NCBI GenBank assembly: GCA_016935755.1
Contig: JAFGQI010000079.1
Span: 26,561 to 90,560 of the forward strand
Direction of reading: 5' to 3'
Source: Anaerolineales bacterium
GTDB lineage: Bacteria > Chloroflexota > Anaerolineae > Anaerolineales > UBA4823
Length of the DNA stretch: 64,000 nucleotides
Below are positions 8,995 to 17,892 of the stretch, in pieces (the stretch's first letter is position 1; every line of letters starts with the position of its first letter). The translations under genes were made by a program, and so were the position numbers. The notes below the pieces were generated by a model. The model worked only from the letters and a program-made list of their open reading frames with translations, did no database searches and was not told the DNA's origin.

Positions 8995-10557
8995 CTAAGC
9001 CGAGATTTGCTCTGGGGCAACCCCAGCCATCATCAGCCCTAATTCTTCCACCGTGGCTTTATCACGGTCGACGATGCCGATGATGCGGCCTTCATACATA
9101 ACTGCAATACGATCCGAGAGGTTGCGCACCTCATCTAAATCTTCTGAGATGAGCATGGTGGCTGTGCCTTCAGCGCGTTGGGTCACCAGTCGTTGGTGGA
9201 TATATTCTGTACTACCGATATCCACTCCTCGCGTGGGTTGAGAGGCGATCAGCACACCGGGCTTGCGGGAAAGCTCACGCGCCAGGATCAATTTTTGGAT
9301 ATTCCCACCGGATAGATTGCGCAATGGCGTTCTACGCGAGGGGGTCTTGATCTCGAAGTCGCGAATCAAATCTTCGGTGTGCTGGGTGATCCTGGCAAAA
9401 TTCATAAAGATGCCTTGAGAAAACGGGCTGTTGCCGTGTTCCTCGATCATCAGGTTCTCTTCTACCGTCAGATCCTTGACCACACCGTCGCGGAAGCGTT
9501 CTTCAGAGATGTACGCCAGTCCTTTAGCGATCAAGGCGGAAGGGTGCCAGCCGGTCACATCTTCATCATCGAACAAAATCTGGCCCTGTAGGGGAGTGCG
9601 CAGCCCGGCAATTGTTTCTGCCAGTTCGCGCTGTCCATTGCCTGATACACCTGCAATGCCCAGGATTTCACCTGCGCGAATCTCCAGGGATACCCCCCGT
9701 AAGGCAGGCAGGCCTTTATCGCCCGTCACCCACAAATCTGCCAAACGCAGCCGCGGCTTGCCCGGTTTTAGCGGTGGGCGATCCACGCGCAGCAGAACCT
9801 CGCGCCCAACCATCAAGCGAGCCAGTTCTTCACGAGTTGTCTGGCTGGTCTTGAGGGTTTTGACGATCCGCCCATTGCGCAGCACGGTTACCCGATCGCT
9901 GATCGCCAGTACTTCGTGCAGCTTATGGCTGATAAAGATCAGGCTGTGGCCTTCAACGCGCGCCATGCGGCGCAGTGTGATGAACAGTTCGTTCACCTCT
10001 TGCGGGGTGAGCACGGCTGTCGGTTCATCCAGGATCAGCAGATCCGCGCCGCGGTACAGCGCCTTGAGGATTTCAACGCGCTGCTGTTCGCCGACTGCCA
10101 GCTGCCAGACCAGGGCATTTGGATCCACCTGCAGGCCGTAAGATTCGGAGAGCTTCCGCAATCGCTCGCTGACATGATTCAGGTCGAGCAGCAGCCCACG
10201 GCTTGAGGGCAAGCCCAGGGAGACATTAGCTGCCACCGACAGGGTAGGTACCAGCATGAAGTGTTGGTGAATCATCCCCAATCCCAGGCGGATCGAGTCG
10301 GCTGGAGATTGGATCGTGACAGGTTGGTTATTGATGAGAATTTCTCCCTCATCAGGCTGGTACAAACCATAAAGAATACGCATCAGCGTAGTCTTACCCG
10401 CTCCATTTTCACCCAATAGAGCATGTACTTCGCCGCTGTTTACTTCGAAGTTGATATGGTCATTTGCAACTACACCGGGGAACCGCTTGACAATTCCGCG
10501 TACTTCCACCCGGTTGATACGGCGTTCAGAGGCTGGGCTGGGAGAGTTCGTCTGCAA
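8995..10557 (-). CDS. BMP-type ABC importer ATPase (copy 2)
   Basis: A 520-residue double-cassette importer ATPase, paralogous to the copy at 5925-7484. The first cassette has Walker A GENGAGKTT, LAVGEQQRV and LLILDEPTAVL. The second has GVSGNGQRE and LSGGNIQKL. It is the last gene of the second BMP importer set, whose order in transcription is permease, permease, lipoprotein, ATPase. Set 1 has the order lipoprotein, ATPase, permease, permease. The different order suggests that the two sets were assembled separately rather than by a recent tandem duplication. Confidence 0.92.
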   Translation of the reverse strand: MQTNSPSPASERRINRVEVRGIVKRFPGVVANDHINFEVNSGEVHALLGENGAGKTTLMRILYGLYQPDEGEILINNQPVTIQSPADSIRLGLGMIHQHFMLVPTLSVAANVSLGLPSSRGLLLDLNHVSERLRKLSESYGLQVDPNALVWQLAVGEQQRVEILKALYRGADLLILDEPTAVLTPQEVNELFITLRRMARVEGHSLIFISHKLHEVLAISDRVTVLRNGRIVKTLKTSQTTREELARLMVGREVLLRVDRPPLKPGKPRLRLADLWVTGDKGLPALRGVSLEIRAGEILGIAGVSGNGQRELAETIAGLRTPLQGQILFDDEDVTGWHPSALIAKGLAYISEERFRDGVVKDLTVEENLMIEEHGNSPFSQGIFMNFARITQHTEDLIRDFEIKTPSRRTPLRNLSGGNIQKLILARELSRKPGVLIASQPTRGVDIGSTEYIHQRLVTQRAEGTATMLISEDLDEVRNLSDRIAVMYEGRIIGIVDRDKATVEELGLMMAGVAPEQISA

Positions 10558-10593
10558 GGTACATACTCCTTCAAATGTTGGAGCAGGTGCTGG

Positions 10594-10634
10594 TGTAGGA
10601 GCAGATCTGTGTATGCTCGAGACTTGCTCCTACA
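10594..10634 (-). promoter_or_regulatory. Intercistronic hairpin after second BMP lipoprotein gene (distal)
   Basis: Perfect 10-bp inverted repeat, TGTAGGAGCA (10594-10603) and TGCTCCTACA (10625-10634), between the lipoprotein stop and the ATPase start. It is paired with a second stem at 10650-10670. Likely role, by inference: message processing, or reduced expression of the downstream ATPase relative to the lipoprotein. Confidence 0.55.
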
Positions 10635-10649
10635 TCCAGCGAACCATGA

Positions 10650-10670
10650 CCATCTGATCCAGTCAGATGG
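10650..10670 (-). promoter_or_regulatory. Intercistronic hairpin after second BMP lipoprotein gene (proximal)
   Basis: Perfect 8-bp stem CCATCTGA/TCAGATGG with a 5-nt loop, beginning 7 bases after the lipoprotein stop codon in the direction of transcription. No U-run follows. Position and shape match 3'-end stabilising hairpins behind binding-protein genes. Confidence 0.5.
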
Positions 10671-10676
10671 ATTTGG

Positions 10677-11702
10677 TTAAGGCAGCGCCTTAATGGTGCC
10701 GTCAGCAATGCCCTTGATGGCATCTTCGGCGGCTTTCTTCACCTCATCTGGCAGTGCGTAGGCCGGGTTGAATTCAACTACCAGACCTTTATTCGCCAGG
10801 GTGATTTCGAAAGCCTTGCCGCCCAGGGTCCCAGCCTTGACCAGGGAGATGATCTCGCGCAGGACGACATCCCATTTGTATACCTGGCTGGCTACAACTA
10901 CTTCAGGAGCCAGGGAAGTCTGGTTGGATTGTGTGCCGAACCAGAGGACACTTTTCTCCTTGCAGACGCCCACCGCTCCAACCACCATCTGAGCCGTACC
11001 GGTCATGGCATCGGCGCCCGCGTTCACATGCGTCTGGGCAGCTTCGGAGGCTTTGGCGACATCGCTAAAAGAACCGATCCAGGCAACGTTAATCTGGGCA
11101 TCGGCCTTTGTTGCAACTGCACCTACCTTGAATCCATCCACATACAGCTTGGCATCCCCAGTCTCGATGGGGCCAACCACGCCGATGATACCGCTCTTGG
11201 AGAGCATGGCAGCAACCACGCCTTCTACATAGCCGCCCTGTTCGGAGCGAGCCTCGTAAGCGAAGACATTGGTGACGCCCTTATCGGTGAAGGTGTCGAC
11301 TGTGGTGCCCCAGGCAAAACTGGTCTTGGGGAAATCTGGGGCGATTTCTACCAATGAACTACCGTACTGTGAGCCATGCCCGATGACCAGATCGTAGCCC
11401 TTGGAGGCATAATCACGCAGGGCGGCGGCTGCTTCGTCCACAACAAACATATTATCCGAGTAGACAAACTCGAATTTATCTTTGCCCATTTCATTCTGGA
11501 TCATGACCAGGGCGTCATACATGCTCTGGCTGAAGGCCAGATCGTTGATCTTGCTGGGCATAACGACTGCTACGCGGAAAGCCTTCTCGACAGGGGCTTC
11601 GGTGGGTTTTGGCGCTTCGGTGGGAGTGGCAGCTGGCTGGCAAGCGGATAGCAGCATGGCTGCGATAACGAACAGGCTCAGAGTGATGAACATTTTTTTC
11701 AT
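10677..11702 (-). CDS. BMP-family substrate-binding lipoprotein (copy 2)
   Basis: A 341-residue lipoprotein receptor for the second importer. From ATG at 11702 it has a short signal peptide with lipobox LLSAC (Cys near residue 21), a Thr/Pro/Ala linker, and then a BMP domain beginning FRVAVVMPSKINDLAFSQS. The start was chosen because AAGGAGAG lies 8 nt upstream; an in-frame codon 24 bases earlier has no ribosome site. It contains GHGSQYGSS and a WGTTVDTFTDKG segment typical of BMP proteins. Family members bind nucleosides or other small heterocyclic ligands; the nearby deaminases and carbamoyltransferases favour a purine-related ligand here. Confidence 0.92.
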   Translation of the reverse strand: MKKMFITLSLFVIAAMLLSACQPAATPTEAPKPTEAPVEKAFRVAVVMPSKINDLAFSQSMYDALVMIQNEMGKDKFEFVYSDNMFVVDEAAAALRDYASKGYDLVIGHGSQYGSSLVEIAPDFPKTSFAWGTTVDTFTDKGVTNVFAYEARSEQGGYVEGVVAAMLSKSGIIGVVGPIETGDAKLYVDGFKVGAVATKADAQINVAWIGSFSDVAKASEAAQTHVNAGADAMTGTAQMVVGAVGVCKEKSVLWFGTQSNQTSLAPEVVVASQVYKWDVVLREIISLVKAGTLGGKAFEITLANKGLVVEFNPAYALPDEVKKAAEDAIKGIADGTIKALP

Positions 11703-11829
11703 GGCAATTCTCTCCTTATAGATCAATCAGCGTATGGTTATTCTTAAGAAAATCTCTCTCCAAAATAAGTGAACAGGTGGGAGATCGGTATAACTCGTTA
11801 CTGAAGTTGTTTCGTTCACCTCCTTTACA

Positions 11830-11846
11830 CCTGGGCTCATCCCAGG
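11830..11846 (-). promoter_or_regulatory. Short hairpin between permease and BMP lipoprotein genes
   Basis: Stem CCTGGG/CCCAGG with a 5-nt loop, directly after the permease stop codon (11848) in the 145-base leader of the second BMP gene. It is modest in size and probably a message-processing element or weak attenuator. Confidence 0.4.
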
Positions 11847-11847
11847 C

Positions 11848-12783
11848 CTACCCTTCACTTCTATCGAAGAGTTTAGATAGCGCAGCGGGTTGGTTGACCT
11901 TGCGCACGGCAAATACCAAAGCCAGGATGGTCAGGACATACGGCATCATCGTGGCAAAATCGGCGGGGATAGGTATTCCCAGCACCTGCACCCAAAGCTG
12001 CAGGGCATTAACGATGCTGAAGAGTAAGGAACCCAGTAAAACACCCGTGGGGCTCCACCCGCCAAAGTAGACCAGAGCAACGGCAATGAACCCCATGCCT
12101 GAGGTCAGGTTTTGTTGAAAAACATTGAGCAGGGCAATGGAAAGGGAAGCGCCAGCTACTGCGGATAGAATACCCCCAAGAGTCACAGTGGCATAGCGCA
12201 CTACTGCCACATTGACCCCCAGGGCATCCGCGGCAGCCGGATTTTGCCCAACTGCTTTGATTTTTAAGCCCCAGGTGGTTTTATTCAAGACAAACCAGGA
12301 GATCGGTACTAATAAATAAGCCAGATAGACCAGGATATTCTGGCGGAACAGGATTTCGCCGATCACTGGTATATCCGACAGCCAGGGAATAGAAACTGGG
12401 GCAAACCCACTGACGGTTTCAACGGTCCCCAGGGTTTTTTGGAAGAGCAGGTCGCTCATCCCCAGCCCGAACAGATATATGCCGATGCCGCTGATGCCCT
12501 GTTCTGCTTTGAGAGTCACGCTGATAAAGGCAATCGCTAAGCCCATCAGCAGTCCAACAATGATGGCAGTGATTAAGCCTAACCAGGGGTTGCCTGTTTG
12601 AAAAGTGACATAGAAACCTGCATAGGCGCCCATCAGCATGACACCCTCAACGCCTAAATTGAGCACGCCGCTCAACTGTCCAAAGGTTTCTCCGATTGTA
12701 GCGTACAGGTAAGGTGTCGCAAGCCGAATGCCGGAGGTGAGGATACCGATAATGACTGCGGGGGTGAACAGGTCAGTGATCAT
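11848..12783 (-). CDS. BMP-type ABC importer permease (copy 2, second subunit)
   Basis: A 311-residue BPD_transp_2 permease with about eight to ten membrane spans. Family motifs include LNLGVEGVMLMGA near residue 40 and GVNVAVVRYATV in the second half. Its ATG overlaps the stop of the preceding permease in an ATGA arrangement (12780-12783), showing translational coupling and a heterodimeric channel. It is the counterpart of 3822-4790. The substrate is inferred to be a nucleoside or purine, as for the set as a whole. Confidence 0.9.
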   Translation of the reverse strand: MITDLFTPAVIIGILTSGIRLATPYLYATIGETFGQLSGVLNLGVEGVMLMGAYAGFYVTFQTGNPWLGLITAIIVGLLMGLAIAFISVTLKAEQGISGIGIYLFGLGMSDLLFQKTLGTVETVSGFAPVSIPWLSDIPVIGEILFRQNILVYLAYLLVPISWFVLNKTTWGLKIKAVGQNPAAADALGVNVAVVRYATVTLGGILSAVAGASLSIALLNVFQQNLTSGMGFIAVALVYFGGWSPTGVLLGSLLFSIVNALQLWVQVLGIPIPADFATMMPYVLTILALVFAVRKVNQPAALSKLFDRSEG

Positions 12784-13973
12784 GTTTTTGCCCCTTTTTC
12801 TGAGGCCGATGGGCCGGTTTGCTCAGGCGGCTCAGGCGTTTGTGGATGACCCACGTCTTCAGTCCCTTGAACAACCAGCTGATCCATCTCTCGCTGGCGC
12901 GCCAGCTTGCGCCGCCACAGCTCGCTGCCCACCACGAAGACAACCACCAGCCCATTTAAGGCTGTGATCAGGGCGGATGGCACCTGAACTGTTCGCTGCA
13001 TCTGGTTGGCTCCGACGATCATCGCTCCGAAGAGGGCTGAGGCGGGAATGGCGCCGATGGGGTGAAGCTGCCCAAAGAGAGCTGCTACGATCCCATTGAA
13101 GCCAGCCGAGCCAGTGAACCCGGTCGCTGAGCCATCGGTGAACATGCGGTGATTGACACCCAATACCTGAATGGCCCCGCCCAACCCGGCTAAGGCCCCA
13201 CTGAGCAGAAGCGCCATGACCGCGTATCTCTCCACCCGGATGCCCGCCCGGCGGGCGGCGTTCGGGCTTAGTCCCACCGCGCGGATGCGATAGCCAAGGG
13301 TCGTACGCCAGAGCAGCACCCAAACCAGGATTGCAACCAACACCGCCAGCAAGACGCCCAGATGCAGGCGAGTGGGCACCAGCCTGGGAAGATCGGCCGC
13401 GACGGAGAAGCGTGCAGTTTGGGGGATAAAGGAGCCAGATTGAATCTGGACGGGATCCATCAGGGGCCCGCTGAGCAGATAATTCATCCCATAGACTGCG
13501 ATCTGATTGAGCATGATCGTGGTCAAGATTTCATTGACATTCAGATATGCCTTCAACGCGCCAGGAATATACCCCCAGATTGCGCCTGCCAGGAAACCAA
13601 GCATCATGCATAATGTGATGATCGCCCAGCCCGGCCAGCCGGGCAAGGCAAGAGCAGCCGCTGTAGCAGCCAGCGCTCCCACCACCAGCTGGCCTTCCCC
13701 GCCGATATTAATGACGCCGCCGCGAAAAGAGATGCATATCCCGGCCGCGACGAATAAGAGCGGCGTGGCTTTTACCAATGTGTCTGCCAGAGCATTGGGG
13801 CTGCCTACAGCGCCTTCTATCATTGCAGCATAGGCAGTCAGTGGATTAACACCTAAGAACAGCAGCATCACTGCGCCCACGAGCAGGGCGGCAAGAGTTG
13901 CCAGGAGGGGGGTAAACGGCCCGAGCCAATACAGCTTAAATGGGCGGGTTTTGTTCTTCTGTGCCTGTTGCAT
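12780..13973 (-). CDS. BMP-type ABC importer permease (copy 2, first subunit)
   Basis: A 397-residue membrane subunit with the motif INIGGEGQLVVGA and the loop KAYLNVNEILTTIMLNQIA, matching the YufP-like subunit of nucleoside importers. An in-frame extension of 31 codons exists upstream, but ATG at 13973 has AGAGGTGAT directly before it and fits the membrane topology, so it is preferred. The C-terminus is extended by a charged, Pro/Glu-rich cytoplasmic tail of about 35 residues that the paralogue at 4793-5932 lacks. Confidence 0.9.
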   Translation of the reverse strand: MQQAQKNKTRPFKLYWLGPFTPLLATLAALLVGAVMLLFLGVNPLTAYAAMIEGAVGSPNALADTLVKATPLLFVAAGICISFRGGVINIGGEGQLVVGALAATAAALALPGWPGWAIITLCMMLGFLAGAIWGYIPGALKAYLNVNEILTTIMLNQIAVYGMNYLLSGPLMDPVQIQSGSFIPQTARFSVAADLPRLVPTRLHLGVLLAVLVAILVWVLLWRTTLGYRIRAVGLSPNAARRAGIRVERYAVMALLLSGALAGLGGAIQVLGVNHRMFTDGSATGFTGSAGFNGIVAALFGQLHPIGAIPASALFGAMIVGANQMQRTVQVPSALITALNGLVVVFVVGSELWRRKLARQREMDQLVVQGTEDVGHPQTPEPPEQTGPSASEKGAKT

Positions 13974-14060
13974 GATCACCTCTCTTGGTGAGTAACATCG
14001 GGCAGAATCGCACCCGCGAACGGAGGTTACAGATATTATACCAAGCCATTGTAGGAATAA

Positions 14061-14107
14061 AGACACACGGACATCGATCCATTGTGGAGTGCAACATCCG
14101 TGTGTCT
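14061..14107 (-). promoter_or_regulatory. Intercistronic hairpin after carbamate kinase gene
   Basis: Perfect 11-bp inverted repeat AGACACACGGA (14061-14071) and TCCGTGTGTCT (14097-14107) with a 25-nt loop. It begins 8 bases beyond the carbamate kinase stop codon and ends before the permease leader. It may be a partial terminator separating the catabolic genes from the second importer. No strong U-run is visible on the minus strand. Confidence 0.55.
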
Positions 14108-14115
14108 ATCTTTCC

Positions 14116-15081
14116 CTAGTCCCTTACAATCCAGGTGCCCGTCTCGCCTCGCAGGGCACGCCCGATATTCTCGGGGTTGGTGATCAGGGCTTCCTTGCCG
14201 CCTGCTTCCAGGAACCAGATGATGGCCTGGATCTTTGGCGCCATAGAACCCTTGGCAAAGTGTATGCCCTCTGCCAGGTACTGCTTGGCCTCCGAGAGGG
14301 TCATGCGATCAATCCAGCGCTGATCCGGTTTGCCAAAGTTCAATCCCACTTTCTCCACCGCAGTCGAGATGAGGAATAGATCCGCCTTGATTTCGCGCGC
14401 CAGCAGGCTGCTGGCAAAATCCTTGTCAATCACAGCGGCAATACCTTGATAATTCCCGTTCTCGGCTTCCACCACTGGTATGCCACCGCCGCCCACCGTG
14501 ATGACCGTCACACCGGCATCGATCAGAGTTTGTACTGTCTCCAGTTCAACCACATCCTTGGGTAGGGGTGAGGCGACCACCCGCCTCCAGCCTCGTCCGG
14601 CATCTTCGACCACGGTCCAGCCCATATCGGCAGCTCGCCGGTGGGCTTCAGCCTCGTCCATAAACCCACCAATCGGTTTGGATGGGTTCTTGAAAGCCTG
14701 GTCATTGCGATCAACCAGCACCTGGGTGATGACTGTCGCAACGTTTTTCTTGATCCCGCGCCGGTGTAATTCATTTTGCAGCGTTTGTTGGAGAGCATAG
14801 CCAATAGCGCCCTGGCTATCTGCCCCGCAGACATCCAACGGCACTTCGTGCATGCCTTCAACGCGAGCGGCGATTTCCGACCGGCGCAAGATGAAGCCAA
14901 CTTGCGGGCCGTTGCCATGCCCAATCGCCACATCCCATCCGGCTTCGATCATATCGGCGATATGCAAGGTGGTTTCCTTAGCAGCCTGGTATTGATCCTC
15001 GACTGACTGGTGCTTGCTATCCTTGATCAGCGAGTTGCCGCCGATGGCAACCACTGCTACTTTTTTATTTGCTTCACTCAT
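14116..15081 (-). CDS. arcC: Carbamate kinase
   Basis: A 321-residue amino-acid-kinase-fold enzyme that makes ATP and carbamate from carbamoyl phosphate and ADP. The N-terminal motif VVAIGGNSL, the segment IGHGNGPQVG (about residue 52) and VITVGGGGIPV (about residue 212) match carbamate kinases. ATG at 15081 follows AGGAGG by 5 nt and is preferred over an in-frame start 42 bases upstream. With two carbamoyltransferases directly upstream it forms the energy-conserving end of a pathway that phosphorolyses a carbamoylated intermediate. This is also the role of the kinase YqeA in the enterobacterial yge purine cluster. Arginine deiminase is absent, which argues against arginine fermentation. Confidence 0.93.
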   Translation of the reverse strand: MSEANKKVAVVAIGGNSLIKDSKHQSVEDQYQAAKETTLHIADMIEAGWDVAIGHGNGPQVGFILRRSEIAARVEGMHEVPLDVCGADSQGAIGYALQQTLQNELHRRGIKKNVATVITQVLVDRNDQAFKNPSKPIGGFMDEAEAHRRAADMGWTVVEDAGRGWRRVVASPLPKDVVELETVQTLIDAGVTVITVGGGGIPVVEAENGNYQGIAAVIDKDFASSLLAREIKADLFLISTAVEKVGLNFGKPDQRWIDRMTLSEAKQYLAEGIHFAKGSMAPKIQAIIWFLEAGGKEALITNPENIGRALRGETGTWIVRD

Positions 15082-15104
15082 AGGTACCTCCTGGGCGAAT
15101 CGGA

Positions 15105-15139
15105 TCCTAGCCAGCAATGTCATTCATCGCTGGCTAGGA
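15105..15139 (+). terminator. Perfect hairpin between ygeW and carbamate kinase genes
   Basis: An 11-bp perfect stem TCCTAGCCAGC (15105-15115) / GCTGGCTAGGA (15129-15139) is followed on the plus strand by a run of seven T (15141-15147). This is the form of an intrinsic terminator for plus-strand transcription, although no plus-strand gene is nearby. On the minus strand it sits in the leader of the carbamate kinase gene, where the U-run is on the wrong side, so there it would act as a processing or attenuating hairpin. Confidence 0.55.
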
Positions 15140-15145
15140 ATTTTT

Positions 15146-16126
15146 TTATCGCATGGTCAGCGCCATGACAGCTTTCTGAGCATGCATGCGGTTTTCGGCC
15201 TCATCGTAGACGACTGAATTGGGTCCGTCCATTACTCCATCGGTTACTTCGATGTTGCGGTCAGCCGGCAGAGGATGCATATAAATGGCATCGGGTTTCG
15301 CCAGGGCCATTTTTCGCTCATCAGTGATCCAATGGGCGTATTTCTTGATGATTTTTGCGCCTTCATCGGGATCGGGGGTATGCACCATGGCGCCCCATGA
15401 CTTGGCATAGATAATATCGGCGTCCCGGAAGGCGGCTTCCATATCATCTGTTACCTCGAACCCAGCCCCAAATTTGCGCGCCTGCTCCCGGGCCTGATCC
15501 ATGATTTCGGGCATCAGGCGGAATTCAGGCGGATGGGCCAGAACAACATCCAGCCCAAAGCGAGGCATCTGCAGGATGAGGGAGTGCGGAACGGACATGG
15601 GTTTTTGATATGAGGCTGCATAAGCCCAGGAGACAACCATTTTCTTGCGGCGCAGGTCGCGGCCCTTCTTTTCGATGATGGTCATCAAGTCTGCCAGGAT
15701 TTGGAAAGGATGATAGATATCGCACTGCATGTTGAGCACCGGCACGCGTGAAGCCTGGGCGACAGCATTCAGGTATCCATTGCCAATGCCCCAATCTACA
15801 TGGCGAATGGCGATCCCATCGAAATAACGGCCAAAGATTTCGCCGATTTCTTTGGGGGTGTCGCCGTGTGAAATCTGGGTGGATTTGCTCTCGATGAAAG
15901 CCCCATGACCGCCCAACTGCGCCATCCCTGCTTCGAAGGAGCCGCGTGTGCGGGTGCTGGAGAAGAAGAACAGCATCGCCAGCACCTTGTCTCGCAGGTA
16001 GGCATGTGGTTCGCCCAGGGCGCGTTTACGTTTCAGGTCGAAGGCCACGTCCATGACGGTTTCGACTTCTTCCTTGCTGAAATCCAGATCGCCGATCAGG
16101 TCTCGGCCTCTCAAATCAGTTTGCAT
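15146..16126 (-). CDS. ygeW: Knotted carbamoyltransferase YgeW
   Basis: A 326-residue member of the aspartate/ornithine carbamoyltransferase superfamily, closest to YgeW. The carbamoyl-phosphate site is FSSTRTRGSF (about residue 55) and the second site is DIYHPFQ (about residue 136). MHPLPADRNIEV near residue 280 replaces the HPLPR motif of ATCase and the HCLPA motif of OTCase. YgeW proteins occur in clusters for anaerobic uric acid and purine breakdown, where a carbamoylated intermediate is split to carbamoyl phosphate. Here it lies 22 bases from a second carbamoyltransferase and next to carbamate kinase, which fits that role. The exact substrate is unproven. Confidence 0.88.
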   Translation of the reverse strand: MQTDLRGRDLIGDLDFSKEEVETVMDVAFDLKRKRALGEPHAYLRDKVLAMLFFFSSTRTRGSFEAGMAQLGGHGAFIESKSTQISHGDTPKEIGEIFGRYFDGIAIRHVDWGIGNGYLNAVAQASRVPVLNMQCDIYHPFQILADLMTIIEKKGRDLRRKKMVVSWAYAASYQKPMSVPHSLILQMPRFGLDVVLAHPPEFRLMPEIMDQAREQARKFGAGFEVTDDMEAAFRDADIIYAKSWGAMVHTPDPDEGAKIIKKYAHWITDERKMALAKPDAIYMHPLPADRNIEVTDGVMDGPNSVVYDEAENRMHAQKAVMALTMR

Positions 16127-16150
16127 GGTATAGATTCCTCTCGTTCAGGT

Positions 16151-17104
16151 TTATTCCATCGCACCCAGCACCAGAGCCAGGAGAGCCATGCGCATGACAA
16201 CGCCATTGTAGGCTTCCTGCCAGTAACGCGACCAGCGGGTGATGTCGACATCGGTGGGGATTTCATCCATGCGGGGCAGGGAATGCAGCAGGATGGCATC
16301 TGATTTTGCCTTGGTCTCCAGCAGCTGGCGGGTAATGCGGTAGTTGGAGGGTGTAAGGGTGAGCTCGCCCGTGCGTTCATCGCGCGACTTGGTGTAATCG
16401 GGCTGCACCACTGGCTCGACCAGGATGACATCTGCCTCGGCAATGGCCTGTTCAACATGCTCAGCTTCCTTAAAGTCCAGGCTGTACTGCTTCAGTTCAG
16501 CTTTGAACTCATCGGTGAGCGACATTTCGGGCGGGGCAACGAAGGTGATCGGGCAGTCGAATTGGGTCAGCGCATAGCCAAGGGAGTGCATCGTGCGCAT
16601 GCGCATATCGCCGACAGCCAACCATTTCAGCCCGTCCAGGCGTCCACGCTCGGTCCACACGGTGAAAAGATCGGTCAGGATTTGGGTGGGGTGTTCGCCC
16701 CAGCCATCGCCGCCATTGATGATCGGGATGGAGGCCCAGCGGGCGGCTTCGTGAGGGGCGCCTTGCTGGAAGTGGCGCATGACGATAACATCGCCATAGA
16801 ATTCCAGCATTTTAACTGTATCTTTAATCGATTCCTGATAAAAGTCACCCGCGCGCGTCATCTTGGCATCCGAGAAGCCTGTCACATGCCCGCCCAGGCG
16901 GTGCATGGCGGCTTCGTGCGCCAGGCGAGTGCGCGTGCTGGGCTGGTAGAAAGCCGTTACCAATGTTTTCTCAGCCAGCATGGTGCTGTTGCGGCGGCTT
17001 CGGGCGATAGGTTCCAATTGCTTGGCAACATTCAGGATATGGAAAATCTCCTGGCGCTCGAATTCCTTGAGAGATAGAATATCACGACCGGAAAAACTAC
17101 GCAT
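16151..17104 (-). CDS. Aspartate carbamoyltransferase-like enzyme
   Basis: A 317-residue transcarbamoylase. The carbamoyl-phosphate motif is QPSTRTRLAHE (about residue 54), followed by GDGWGEHPTQ (about residue 131) and the ATCase-like C-terminal signature HSLPRMDEIPTDVD (about residue 273). Typical catalytic PyrB chains have HPLPR and are near 305 residues. No pyrI, pyrC or other pyrimidine gene is nearby. The position between a purine-operon GntR regulator and ygeW suggests a catabolic transcarbamoylase rather than housekeeping PyrB, though the sequence alone cannot exclude PyrB. AAGGAG lies 11 nt before ATG. Confidence 0.82.
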   Translation of the reverse strand: MRSFSGRDILSLKEFERQEIFHILNVAKQLEPIARSRRNSTMLAEKTLVTAFYQPSTRTRLAHEAAMHRLGGHVTGFSDAKMTRAGDFYQESIKDTVKMLEFYGDVIVMRHFQQGAPHEAARWASIPIINGGDGWGEHPTQILTDLFTVWTERGRLDGLKWLAVGDMRMRTMHSLGYALTQFDCPITFVAPPEMSLTDEFKAELKQYSLDFKEAEHVEQAIAEADVILVEPVVQPDYTKSRDERTGELTLTPSNYRITRQLLETKAKSDAILLHSLPRMDEIPTDVDITRWSRYWQEAYNGVVMRMALLALVLGAME

Positions 17105-17144
17105 TTTAACTAAACTCCTTGTTACATAAGATAATAGGTTTGGT

Positions 17145-17879
17145 TTAACCTACCCGTCGCACGACATGAAAGCGAAAATAACCGGGTAGGAAATAACTGA
17201 TTGAAAAATCGACCACACGCCCCTCTGTGGAATATAGTTCTGCCACAAAGCGCAGCAGGACGTCGCCGCGCTGGATGCCCATGGCGCGAGCTACAGCAGA
17301 GGTGGCGGTAGCCGCGCTGATTTCTGTGCGCGATACCATCAAGGGAGGTACGCCGCGCCGCAGCAGCAGATCCAGAACTGAGCCAGTGAAGCCATTCTGT
17401 AAATCCTCTGGAGTCAGGATATCTTTGGGCAGGATGTCGATCAGGTAAGCTGCGGGCCGTCCTCCGGCCAGGATCACGCGTGAAACGCTGGTGATCTGGT
17501 TGTCACTGCCCTGGCTCGGGTCAGATGTTATCCGCAGCGCTTTGCATTCTTCCTCGTTGGCAGGCCTTTGTTCAACACTCAATGCCCCCAGGGTGGTATG
17601 CAAGCCGATACGCTGAGCGACGGTTTCAATGCTTTCCAGCATCTCCAGCCCGGTTTCAATAACCTGGGCGGGGTGGTTAACATAAGTCCCAGATCCCTGC
17701 CTGCGGCGAAGGAGCCCCTGGGTTTCAAAGGTGCGCATTGCCTCACGCAGCGTAGCTCTGGAGACACCCAACTGCCGGGCTAACTCGGGTTCGGAAGGCA
17801 GGCGGTCGCCAGGTTTGGTCAGAGCAATGAGCTGGCCTAATTGATCGTGCAAACGTTGTGAGATAGATTGATTGGACAT
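17145..17879 (-). CDS. GntR-family regulator with UTRA ligand domain
   Basis: A 244-residue transcription factor. The N-terminal winged helix is of GntR type (GDRLPSEPELARQLGVSRATLREAM, seen as positions 24-48) and the C-terminal part has the UTRA fold used by HutC-subfamily proteins to sense small ligands. ATG at 17879 is 13 bases after the adenine deaminase stop; upstream in-frame codons would overlap that gene. It probably controls the whole minus-strand run through the pair of TTGTCnGACA sites at the operon promoter (21193-21247), 3.3 kb upstream. The ligand is presumably a purine or a breakdown product, which is inference. Confidence 0.88.
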   Translation of the reverse strand: MSNQSISQRLHDQLGQLIALTKPGDRLPSEPELARQLGVSRATLREAMRTFETQGLLRRRQGSGTYVNHPAQVIETGLEMLESIETVAQRIGLHTTLGALSVEQRPANEEECKALRITSDPSQGSDNQITSVSRVILAGGRPAAYLIDILPKDILTPEDLQNGFTGSVLDLLLRRGVPPLMVSRTEISAATATSAVARAMGIQRGDVLLRFVAELYSTEGRVVDFSISYFLPGYFRFHVVRRVG

Positions 17880-17892
17880 ATTTTTTCTTGTA

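Noticed and set aside
16151..17104. Ornithine carbamoyltransferase
   Set aside because: The C-terminal motif is HSLPRMDEI, as in aspartate carbamoyltransferases, not HCLPA, and no arginine genes are nearby.
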